Below, piece after piece: positions 1 through 5,039 of a stretch of 5,039 nucleotides of DNA; position 1 is the stretch's first letter, and each line of letters opens with the position of its first letter. The stretch covers positions 1-5,039 of the forward strand of contig JAESSX010000044.1 of the NCBI GenBank assembly GCA_016763915.1. The letters are read 5' to 3'. The notes beneath the pieces were generated by a model, which saw only the letters and a program-made list of their open reading frames with translations, did not search any database and was not told where the DNA came from. Origin of the DNA: Rhodospirillales bacterium. Its GTDB lineage: Bacteria; Pseudomonadota; Alphaproteobacteria; Rhodospirillales_A; Casp-alpha2. The position numbers and the translations under genes were made by a program.

Positions 1-1400
1 ACCCGGCCTGGGCGCGCTGGGCGCGCCCCTGGACCACCGTCGCCTGGAGCTTTCTCACCGTCGGCATCGCCCTGGGCTCCTGGTGGGCCTACTACGAACT
101 GGGCTGGGGTGGCTGGTGGTTCTGGGACCCGGTGGAAAACGCCTCGTTCATGCCGTGGCTGGCCGGCACCGCGTTGCTTCATTCCTCCACCGTGGTCGAG
201 AAACGCGACACCCTGAAGGGCTGGACCATCCTGTTGGCCATCATCGCCTTTTCGCTGAGCCTTTTGGGCACCTTCCTGGTGCGCTCGGGCGTGTTGACGT
301 CGGTTCACACCTTCGCCTCCGACCCGGCGCGCGGCGTCTTTATTCTGGCCCTGCTGATCATCGTCATCGGCGGCTCGCTGGCGTTGTATGCCTGGCGGGC
401 GCCGTCGTTGGTCAGCACCGGCATTTTTCAGCCGATTTCGCGCGAAGGCGCGCTGTTGCTGAATAACCTGATCATGGCGACGGCGGCGGCGGCGGTGCTG
501 TTGGGCACGCTGTATCCGTTGCTGCTCGACGCCGTCGGCGGCGGCAAGATTTCGGTCGGCGCGCCGTTCTTCAATGCCGTCTTCATTCCGTTGATGATGC
601 CGATGATCGCCGCCATGGCGGTCGGCCCGATGCTGTCGTGGAAGCGGGCCGACCTGAAACCGGCGCTCAACCGCCTGTGGCTGGCGATGAGCGCGGCCGT
701 GCTCGTCATGCTGGCCGTCTGGTCCTGGGTCGCCGACGGCCCCTTCATGGGCGTTATCGGCGCCGGGCTGGCGGCGTGGCTGTTGGCCGGCACGCTGGTC
801 GAACTGGCCGGGCGCATCCGCCTGTTCAGGGTCCCGGTTGCGGAAAGCCTGCGCAGGCTGATGCGCACGCCCCGGGCGGCGTGGGGCATGACGCTCGGCC
901 ATCTCGGGCTCGCCATCGTCATCGCCGGCATGACCGGGGCCGGCGGCTGGCAGACGGAAAGCATCCAGGCCATGAAACCGGGCGACACCGTCACCGTCGC
1001 CGGGTATGACTTCACCTTCGACGGCGCCGAAGACGGCAAGGGGCCCAATTATTCCCTCGTCCGGGGCACCTTCCGCGTCGCCAGGGATGGCCGCCCGGTG
1101 GTGACGCTCAACCCGGAAAAGCGCGTCTATAACGTTTCCCAGCGTCCGACCACCGAAGCCGGCATCCACTCCCTGTTCTGGGGCGACCTGTACGCCGTCG
1201 TCGGCGACAAGGACGCCGACACCGGGGCCTATGTCACGCGGCTCTATTTCAATCCGCTGGTGGCGTGGATGTGGGCCGGGATTCTGGTCATGGTCAGCGG
1301 CGGGATACTCAGCCTGACCGACCGCCGCCACCGCATCGGCGCCCCCGCCAAACGCAGCGCCCCGGGTCCCGACCGGGCCGTCCAACCGGCCCGGGCCTGA
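1..1400 (+). CDS. ccmF: Cytochrome c haem lyase subunit CcmF (5'-truncated by window edge)
   Basis: Integral membrane haem-handling subunit of System I cytochrome c maturation. It takes haem from CcmE and, with CcmH and CcmI, ligates it to apocytochrome c on the periplasmic side. The frame is open from base 3 and gives 465 residues. Family members are about 650 residues, so roughly the first 30% is off the left edge. The tryptophan-rich WWD haem-binding signature ([15 protein letters not shown]) starts at window residue 35. Three histidines match positions known as haem ligands in the family: residue 60 (ALLHS, codon 180-182), 102 (SVHTFASDP, codon 306-308) and 300 (LGHLGLA, codon 900-902). 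The fourth expected one lies upstream of the window. Multiple hydrophobic helices are followed by a periplasmic domain (about residues 316-416, with [21 protein letters not shown]), then a final helix and a basic cytoplasmic tail. A GTG at 132 is internal, not a start. Identification is very secure. Confidence 0.97.
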   Translation, partial: PAWARWARPWTTVAWSFLTVGIALGSWWAYYELGWGGWWFWDPVENASFMPWLAGTALLHSSTVVEKRDTLKGWTILLAIIAFSLSLLGTFLVRSGVLTSVHTFASDPARGVFILALLIIVIGGSLALYAWRAPSLVSTGIFQPISREGALLLNNLIMATAAAAVLLGTLYPLLLDAVGGGKISVGAPFFNAVFIPLMMPMIAAMAVGPMLSWKRADLKPALNRLWLAMSAAVLVMLAVWSWVADGPFMGVIGAGLAAWLLAGTLVELAGRIRLFRVPVAESLRRLMRTPRAAWGMTLGHLGLAIVIAGMTGAGGWQTESIQAMKPGDTVTVAGYDFTFDGAEDGKGPNYSLVRGTFRVARDGRPVVTLNPEKRVYNVSQRPTTEAGIHSLFWGDLYAVVGDKDADTGAYVTRLYFNPLVAWMWAGILVMVSGGILSLTDRRHRIGAPAKRSAPGPDRAVQPARA

Positions 1401-1403
1401 GCG

Positions 1404-1408
1404 AAGGA
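1404..1408 (+). promoter_or_regulatory. Ribosome binding site of ccmG
   Basis: AAGGA lies 9 nt before the GTG at 1418 and directly after the ccmF stop codon. It decides the start. The frame stays open upstream into ccmF, where an ATG at 1265 would add 51 residues that are only a shadow of the CcmF C-terminus. Starting at 1418 instead puts a short basic stretch and a hydrophobic anchor at the N-terminus, as expected for CcmG. Confidence 0.75.
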
Positions 1409-1417
1409 ACGCCCGTC

Positions 1418-1957
1418 GTGCAGAAACGTTTCTTTTCCCTGCTGCCGCTTGCCGTGTTTCTGGTGATGGCGGTCTATTTCGGCATCGGCCTGACCAAGGA
1501 CCCGAAAATCCTGCCCTCGGTGCTGATCGACAAGCCGGTGGCGGACTTCACCCTGCCGCCCATCGAGGGTGGTCCGGGCCAGGGGTTTTCCAGCGCCGAC
1601 CTCAAGGGCCGGGGGGTCACGGTGCTCAACGTGTTCGCGTCGTGGTGCGTGCCGTGCCGCGTCGAACATCCGGTTATCATGCGGCTGGCGGAAATGAAGG
1701 TGGCCAGGGTCTACGGCCTCAACTACAAGGACGATTCGAAAGCCGCCCTGAAGTGGCTGGCCGACCTGGGCGACCCCTATGATGCCCACGGCGCCGACAC
1801 CAAGGGCCGCGTCGCCATCGATTTCGGCGTCTACGGCATTCCGGAAACCTTCATCATCGATGCCGCCGGCGTCATTCGCTACAAGTACGTCGGACCGATC
1901 TCCGCCGAACGGCTCGACACCGAAATCCTGCCCCTGATCAGGACGTTAAGCCAATGA
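1418..1957 (+). CDS. ccmG: Thiol:disulfide interchange protein CcmG (DsbE)
   Basis: Membrane-anchored periplasmic thioredoxin-like protein of 179 residues, normal for the family. It passes electrons (from CcdA/DsbD in known systems) to reduce the apocytochrome c haem-binding cysteines, working with CcmH. The N-terminus is MQKRFF followed by an uncleaved hydrophobic anchor at about residues 8-25. The thioredoxin fold follows, with active site WCVPC at residues 76-80 (Cys77 and Cys80). Then come RVEHP with acidic Glu83, the NYKDD segment near residue 102, and the family hallmark GVYGIPETF at 137-145 containing the cis-proline (Pro142) and Glu143. These acidic residues and GVYGxPETF distinguish CcmG from general thioredoxins and from DsbA. 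The GTG start is chosen from the AAGGA site and the anchor position. Its stop overlaps the ccmH start (ATGA), suggesting coupled translation. Identification is secure; the exact start slightly less so. Confidence 0.97.
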   Translation: MQKRFFSLLPLAVFLVMAVYFGIGLTKDPKILPSVLIDKPVADFTLPPIEGGPGQGFSSADLKGRGVTVLNVFASWCVPCRVEHPVIMRLAEMKVARVYGLNYKDDSKAALKWLADLGDPYDAHGADTKGRVAIDFGVYGIPETFIIDAAGVIRYKYVGPISAERLDTEILPLIRTLSQ

Positions 1958-2460
1958 AGAAAACGCCTCTTTTCGCCCTCGCCGGGGCTTTGCTGATATT
2001 GGCCTCGGCATGGAATTTTCCCGTTTTGGCCGTCAACCCGGACGAAATTCTGGACGACCCGGTGCTGGAGGGCCGCGCCCGGGAAATTTCCAAGGGACTG
2101 CGCTGCCTGGTCTGCCAGAACCAGTCGATCGATGATTCCGACGCCGGACTGGCCAAGGACCTGCGGGTTCTGGTGCGCGAACGGCTGACGGCCGGCGACA
2201 ACGACGACCAGGTGATCGAGTTCGTCGTCGCCCGCTACGGCGATTTTGTCCTGTTGAAGCCGCCGTTCATGGCATCGACCCTGGCCTTGTGGCTGGGACC
2301 GGCGGCCATCGGCTTGTCCGGGCTTTTGGCGGTCTTCGTGTTCTTCCGCCGGCGCCGGACTGCCGGCGCCGGTGCGGCGAAGGCGGTGCCGAAACCGGCC
2401 CCCCTCAGCGACGACGAGAAGCGCCGCCTCGACGCGCTTTTGAAAGGTGACGAGACGTGA
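1954..2460 (+). CDS. ccmH: Cytochrome c maturation protein CcmH (CcmL/CycL type)
   Basis: Periplasmic-facing, membrane-bound thiol oxidoreductase of 168 residues. With CcmG it reduces apocytochrome c cysteines and joins CcmF and CcmI in the haem ligation complex. A signal peptide covers about residues 1-26 (basic MKK, hydrophobic core, likely cleavage after VLA). The three-helix CcmH domain carries the diagnostic [14 protein letters not shown] motif from residue 49, with redox cysteines 51 and 54, followed by the conserved [14 protein letters not shown] near 91-104. One transmembrane helix lies at about 109-131, then a basic RRRR and a short cytoplasmic tail ending [15 protein letters not shown]. 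In E. coli the CcmH protein is a fusion of this domain with a CcmI-like domain; here the two are separate genes. The ATG overlaps the ccmG stop by 4 bp, and an AGGA at 1940-1943 could be its ribosome binding site. Confidence 0.97.
   Translation: MKKTPLFALAGALLILASAWNFPVLAVNPDEILDDPVLEGRAREISKGLRCLVCQNQSIDDSDAGLAKDLRVLVRERLTAGDNDDQVIEFVVARYGDFVLLKPPFMASTLALWLGPAAIGLSGLLAVFVFFRRRRTAGAGAAKAVPKPAPLSDDEKRRLDALLKGDET
2443..2450 (+). promoter_or_regulatory. Ribosome binding site of ccmI inside the ccmH 3' end
   Basis: AAAGGTGA lies 6 nt before the GTG at 2457. Its AGGTGA part complements the 3' end of 16S rRNA. It supports the GTG that overlaps the ccmH stop (GTGA) as the start of ccmI, rather than a later internal codon. 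Confidence 0.6.
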
Positions 2461-3665
2461 ACGCATTCTGGCTGTCCGCCGCCCTGATGACCGTCGTCAC
2501 CCTGGTCCTGATAGCGGCGCCGTTGCTGAAGCGCCCGTCACGCCTGGTGGCGAGGCGCGTCGATTACGACATCACCGTCTATAAGGACCAGTTGGCCGAG
2601 ATCGACCGCGACTTCGAGCGCGGGCTTTTGGGCGAGGCCGAGGCCGAGGCCGCCAAAATCGAAATTCAGCGCCGCATGTTGAAGGCCGCCGACGGTTCCA
2701 TGGCGGACTCCGCCGACGGCAAGGCCGGTCCCGCGCCGTCCCGCAGCCTCGCCATCGCCGGGCTGCTTGCGGTCGTCTTCGCCGCCGGGGCCTTCGCCAT
2801 ATATGCCTACAAGGGGTCTCCGGATTTGCCCGACCGGCCCTACGCCGAGCGCGACATCGGCGCCGAGATCGCCGACCGCGAAGGCCGCCTGGAACGCCGC
2901 GAGGTGATGCAGTTGGTGGCGCGCCTGATCGAAACCCTGAAAAAGAACCCCGATGACATCCGGGGATGGCTGCTGTTGGGCCGGACCTATATGACCCTCG
3001 ACGAATCCCGGGGCGCCCTGGCCGCCTTCCGCCGCGCCATGGAGCTGTCGGGACGGCGCCCGGACATCACCGCCGATTACGCCGAGGCGATGGTCCTGGC
3101 CGAGGACGGCAAGATCCAGGCGGCGCCGAAAAAGCTGTTCGCCGAAATCCTCGCCGCCGACCCCTTCGCCCCCAAGGCGCGCTATTACTTAGGCTTGGCA
3201 AAGGCCCAGGCCGGCGACCTGAAAGGCGCGTTGCAGGACTGGATCGATCTCATCGCGCTGTCGGAGGACGACGCGCCGTGGATGGAAACCCTGACCGGAC
3301 AGGTCACCGGCATCGCCGGGGAATTGGGCATCGACCCGGCGACGGTCAAACCGTCGGGTCGGGCGCTGGCGTTGTCTTTGACCCGGGGTCTCGGCACCTC
3401 CCGGGCGGCGCCGGCATTACCGCAATCGTCCATGCCTGCCGCGCCAAGGGGCCCAAGCGCCGAAGACGTCAAGGCGGCGCAGCAGATGTCGGCCGATGAT
3501 CGCCAGAAGATGATCCGCACCATGGTCCAAAGGCTCGCCGACCGGCTCAAGGACAACCCCGACGACCTGGCCGGCTGGCAGCGGCTGGCGCGGGCGTATA
3601 AGGTGCTGGGGGACGCGGAAAAATCGAAACAGGCCCAGGCCCGGGCCGAGGCCTTGCAGAAATAA
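2457..3665 (+). CDS. ccmI: Cytochrome c biogenesis TPR protein CcmI (CycH)
   Basis: Membrane-anchored apocytochrome c chaperone of 402 residues, which binds the C-terminal part of apocytochrome c and delivers it to CcmF-CcmH. It has the expected two-part build. The first part is a transmembrane helix at about 3-24, then a cytoplasmic loop with a leucine-zipper-like, charged stretch containing [18 protein letters not shown] (41-58), then a second helix at about 98-118. The second part is a large periplasmic domain with tetratricopeptide-like helices, clearest at 150-198 ([15 protein letters not shown]) and about 225-262 ([21 protein letters not shown]). The C-terminal region 334-402 contains another TPR-like unit ([15 protein letters not shown]) closely resembling the first, after a Pro/Ala-rich linker at about 317-333. 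The GTG start overlaps the ccmH stop by 4 bp. The first helix begins right after the start, which supports it. Family assignment rests on this architecture and on position next to ccmH. Confidence 0.93.
   Translation: MNAFWLSAALMTVVTLVLIAAPLLKRPSRLVARRVDYDITVYKDQLAEIDRDFERGLLGEAEAEAAKIEIQRRMLKAADGSMADSADGKAGPAPSRSLAIAGLLAVVFAAGAFAIYAYKGSPDLPDRPYAERDIGAEIADREGRLERREVMQLVARLIETLKKNPDDIRGWLLLGRTYMTLDESRGALAAFRRAMELSGRRPDITADYAEAMVLAEDGKIQAAPKKLFAEILAADPFAPKARYYLGLAKAQAGDLKGALQDWIDLIALSEDDAPWMETLTGQVTGIAGELGIDPATVKPSGRALALSLTRGLGTSRAAPALPQSSMPAAPRGPSAEDVKAAQQMSADDRQKMIRTMVQRLADRLKDNPDDLAGWQRLARAYKVLGDAEKSKQAQARAEALQK
2634..2651 (+). repeat. Three tandem GAGGCC hexamers within ccmI
   Basis: Three perfect head-to-tail copies of GAGGCC encode Glu-Ala three times (CcmI residues 60-65) in the charged cytoplasmic loop. 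The unit length keeps the reading frame, so copy-number change would only lengthen or shorten an acidic helix. It may be simple coding bias in GC-rich DNA. Confidence 0.5.
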
Positions 3666-3683
3666 AAGGTCCCGTGCCATATT
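3654..3683 (+). promoter_or_regulatory. Candidate promoter of the LysE-family gene
   Basis: TTGCAG (3654-3659, at the end of ccmI) could be a -35 box and CATATT (3678-3683) a -10 box, 18 nt apart. An overlapping TATTCT at 3680-3685 is an alternative -10. Transcription would start near 3690, which is the ATG itself. That would explain why no Shine-Dalgarno is visible in the 20 nt before the start. Matches to the sigma-70 consensus are only partial, so this is a suggestion. Confidence 0.3.
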
Positions 3684-3689
3684 CTTCCT

Positions 3690-4301
3690 ATGAGTACCGA
3701 AACCATCATCGCGCTTTTGCTCGCCAGCTTCATCATCAAGGCGACGCCGGGTCCCGGCGTTTTCGCCACCGTCGGCCGCGCCCTGTTTCAAGGCTTCGCC
3801 CCGACCCTGGTGTTTATCGTCGGCATCATGACCGGTGACTTGCTGTATCTGGCCTTCGCCTTTACGGGTCTGGCCGTAATCGCGCATCAGTTCGGGGAAT
3901 TTTTCTTCGTCATCCGGCTGATCGCCGGCGGTTACCTGATCTACCTCGGGATCAAGCTGTGGCGGACGACGCCGACCTGCCTGGAAACGCACCCCATTGA
4001 AGCCGGAAACCGGGGCAAAGCCTTTATCAGCGGCCTGCTGCTGTCCTTCGGCAATCCCAAAGTGATCTTGTTCTATCTTGGTCTGTTGCCGACCTTTGTC
4101 GACCTGGCGCTATTAAGCATCACCGACATGGGTCTGCTGACGGCCATGTTCTTGGGCATTCTCGGCACTACGCTAACGGCTTATGCCTACGCGGCGGCGC
4201 GGGCACGCCGGCTGTTCTCCTCGAAAACCGCCATGAGGCGCCTGAACCGGAGCGCCGGAACAATCCTCATCGGTTCCGGCGGCGCGGTGGCCGCGTCCTG
4301 A
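3690..4301 (+). CDS. LysE/RhtB family amino-acid exporter-like membrane protein
   Basis: Predicted inner-membrane efflux protein of 203 residues, the usual size for the LysE/RhtB superfamily, whose characterised members export amino acids such as lysine, threonine or homoserine. About six hydrophobic segments are visible (near 4-24, 37-63, 70-91, 111-136, 142-170 and 185-203). The family signature TPGPG is at 19-23 in the first helix. Other family-like stretches are GGYLIYLGIKLWR (80-92), the helix with GNPKVILFYLGLLPTF (121-136), and the final LNRSAGTILIG (185-195). The substrate cannot be read from the sequence. The ATG at 3690 is the first usual start codon after the in-frame ccmI stop, so the start is well fixed even though no Shine-Dalgarno precedes it. 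It sits 24 nt after ccmI with no terminator between, so read-through from the ccm operon is possible, but no functional link to cytochrome maturation is apparent. Confidence 0.9.
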   Translation: MSTETIIALLLASFIIKATPGPGVFATVGRALFQGFAPTLVFIVGIMTGDLLYLAFAFTGLAVIAHQFGEFFFVIRLIAGGYLIYLGIKLWRTTPTCLETHPIEAGNRGKAFISGLLLSFGNPKVILFYLGLLPTFVDLALLSITDMGLLTAMFLGILGTTLTAYAYAAARARRLFSSKTAMRRLNRSAGTILIGSGGAVAAS

Positions 4302-4327
4302 CGCCCCACCCTTTCGAGTGGCCGGCG
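4302..4327 (+). terminator. Weak hairpin just after the LysE-family gene
   Basis: CGCCCCAC (4302-4309) can pair with GTGG (4318-4321) and, after a 2-nt bulge, GGCG (4324-4327), giving an 8-bp stem with an 8-nt loop starting one base after the stop codon. No T-tract follows, so it is not a clear intrinsic terminator. It may only stabilise the 3' end or be chance pairing in GC-rich DNA. Confidence 0.2.
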
Positions 4328-4343
4328 ACACCCCAAACAGGTC

Positions 4344-4373
4344 TTGTGCAGTAACCGCCTCCCGGGGGATAAC
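4344..4373 (+). promoter_or_regulatory. Candidate pgk promoter
   Basis: TTGTGC (4344-4349) and GATAAC (4368-4373), 18 nt apart, are the best -35/-10-like pair in the 97-nt gap before pgk. The predicted transcription start near 4380 would leave a leader of about 19 nt containing the ribosome binding site. The -35 match is poor (TTG only); GATAAC shares four positions with TATAAT. Confidence 0.25.
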
Positions 4374-4380
4374 GGCGGTT
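4353..4380. repeat. Perfect 7-bp inverted repeat upstream of pgk
   Basis: AACCGCC (4353-4359) and GGCGGTT (4374-4380) are exact reverse complements separated by 14 nt, with a small CCCGGG palindrome in the spacer. The arms flank and overlap the candidate -10 element, so the repeat could be an operator for a dimeric regulator. If the transcript starts further upstream, it could form a leader hairpin. No regulator can be named from the sequence. Confidence 0.45.
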
Positions 4381-4386
4381 GAACAT

Positions 4387-4394
4387 AAAGGGGG
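4387..4394 (+). promoter_or_regulatory. Ribosome binding site of pgk
   Basis: The purine run AAAGGGGG ends 4 nt before the ATG at 4399; its AAGG core (4388-4391) is 7 nt from the start. It supports this ATG as the pgk start. Confidence 0.65.
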
Positions 4395-4398
4395 CCTT

Positions 4399-5039
4399 AT
4401 GAGCAGTTTCAAAACCATCGACGACCTCGACGTGCAGGGCAAACGCGTCCTCGTGCGCCTGGACCTCAACGTGCCGATGAAAGACGGCCGCGTCACCGAT
4501 TCCACCCGCATCGACCGGTCCCTTGCAACCATCCGGGACCTGACCGCCGCCGGGGCCGCCGTCCTCATCATGTCCCATTTCGGTCGCCCCAAGGGCAAGG
4601 TGGAGCCCGAGATGTCGTTGGCCCCGGTCGCCCGCGCCCTGGCCGATGCGTTGGGCCGCGACATCGCCTTTGCCATGGACTGCGTCGGTCCGGAGGCCGA
4701 AAAGGCGGCGCAAGCGGTCTCGCCGGGCGGTGTTGCGATGCTTGAGAACCTGCGTTTTTACGCCGAAGAAGAAGCCAACGATATCGAATTCGCCGGCAAG
4801 CTGGCCGGATTGGGCAATCTGTACGTCAACGACGCCTTTTCCTGCGCCCACCGCGCCCATGCCTCGACCGAGGCCATTGCGCGGCTGCTGCCGTCGGCCG
4901 CCGGACGGCTGATGCAGGCCGAACTCGACGCCCTGTCTCATGCCCTGGAAAGCCCCCAACGCCCGGTCGCGGCGCTCGTCGGCGGGGCCAAGATTTCGTC
5001 GAAAATGACGGTCCTGGGGAATTTGATCAAGCAGGTCGA
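4399..5039 (+). CDS. pgk: Phosphoglycerate kinase (3'-truncated by window edge)
   Basis: Cytoplasmic enzyme that interconverts 1,3-bisphosphoglycerate + ADP and 3-phosphoglycerate + ATP in glycolysis, gluconeogenesis and, where present, the Calvin cycle. The window holds 213 codons, just over half of the usual ~395-400 residues: essentially the N-terminal, 3-phosphoglycerate-binding domain and the start of the nucleotide domain. The frame is open to the right edge with no stop. Motifs in order are RLDLNVP (20-26, with substrate-binding Asp22 and Asn24), DSTRID with Arg37, SHFGRPKG (59-66, with His60 and Arg63), LENLRFY (115-121, Arg119), NDAFSCAHRAHAST (144-157, Arg152) and VGGAKISSKM (194-203), which begins the nucleotide-binding part. 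The basic residues known to hold 3-phosphoglycerate are all present, so the enzyme should be functional. A good ribosome binding site precedes the ATG. The 97-nt gap upstream suggests its own promoter. The familiar neighbours gap and fba are not in view. Confidence 0.98.
   Translation, partial: MSSFKTIDDLDVQGKRVLVRLDLNVPMKDGRVTDSTRIDRSLATIRDLTAAGAAVLIMSHFGRPKGKVEPEMSLAPVARALADALGRDIAFAMDCVGPEAEKAAQAVSPGGVAMLENLRFYAEEEANDIEFAGKLAGLGNLYVNDAFSCAHRAHASTEAIARLLPSAAGRLMQAELDALSHALESPQRPVAALVGGAKISSKMTVLGNLIKQV

Noticed and set aside
9..26. Tandem duplication of the 9-mer TGGGCGCGC
   Set aside because: It encodes Trp-Ala-Arg twice, in a part of CcmF where Trp and Arg residues are expected before the next helix. 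It is best explained by coding constraint and GC bias.
83..466. Alternative + strand frame at the start of the window
   Set aside because: The ccmF frame over the same bases contains the WWD signature and two haem-ligand histidines. The alternative frame is an Arg/Gly/His-rich shadow.
482..496. Run of GGC-type triplets
   Set aside because: It encodes an alanine-rich stretch of a CcmF membrane helix. Ordinary GC-rich codon use explains it.
428..1048. 206-codon minus-strand open frame opposite ccmF
   Set aside because: It lies entirely within the conserved ccmF frame, shows no recognisable domain, and is Ser/Pro/Ala/Met-rich as expected from the reverse complement of GC-rich membrane-protein codons.
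1265..1417. Longer CcmG starting at the ATG at 1265
   Set aside because: The added residues are an out-of-frame reading of the CcmF C-terminus and would bury the membrane anchor. The GTG at 1418 has a well-placed AAGGA.
3663..3690. Possible CcmI-LysE fusion, because the two genes share a frame separated by one TAA
   Set aside because: CcmI ends normally and the exporter-like protein begins with its first membrane helix at the ATG. The shared frame is a one-in-three coincidence and nothing suggests stop-codon read-through.
3417..3992. 191-codon minus-strand open frame across the ccmI/LysE-family junction
   Set aside because: It overlaps two convincing + strand genes. Its composition is low-complexity and charged, typical of antisense shadow frames.
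4267..4959. 230-codon minus-strand open frame opposite pgk
   Set aside because: The + strand carries unmistakable Pgk motifs throughout 4399-5039. The antisense frame has only Gly/Arg/His-rich sequence with no domain.

Overview
This is a GC-rich window from a Gram-negative bacterium. It carries the distal half of a System I (Ccm) cytochrome c maturation cluster, then a small amino-acid-exporter-like gene, then the first half of phosphoglycerate kinase. All six genes are on the + strand. The CcmG form (CVPC active site), the separate CcmH and CcmI proteins, and the Pgk sequence style (RLDLNVP, NDAFSCAHRAHAST) suggest an alphaproteobacterium, perhaps of the Rhodospirillales. That placement is inferred from recalled family features; no search was run.

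Layout: 1-1400 is the C-terminal ~465 residues of ccmF, whose start lies off the left edge. ccmG (1418-1957) follows after a 17-nt gap with a good ribosome binding site and a GTG start. ccmH (1954-2460) overlaps ccmG by ATGA, and ccmI (2457-3665) overlaps ccmH by GTGA. These four genes look like one tightly coupled operon. 24 nt later comes a LysE/RhtB-family membrane protein (3690-4301). It has no recognisable Shine-Dalgarno, but has promoter-like sequence at a distance that would give a nearly leaderless mRNA. A 97-nt intergenic gap (4302-4398) holds a weak hairpin and a perfect 7-bp inverted repeat. It precedes pgk (4399 to the right edge), which is open to the end of the window.

How the genes work together: CcmG and CcmH form the thiol-reducing arm that keeps the apocytochrome CXXCH cysteines reduced. 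CcmI is the membrane-anchored TPR chaperone that captures apocytochrome c. CcmF is the integral membrane haem lyase component that receives haem from holo-CcmE and, with CcmH and CcmI, attaches it. The exporter and pgk have no evident functional link to this pathway.

I found no evidence for a novel system, mobile element, CRISPR array, RNA gene or phage gene. The items worth a second look are small: the leader of the LysE-family gene, the inverted repeat in the pgk leader, and a duplicated segment inside CcmI. The long minus-strand open frames are GC-rich shadows of the real genes.
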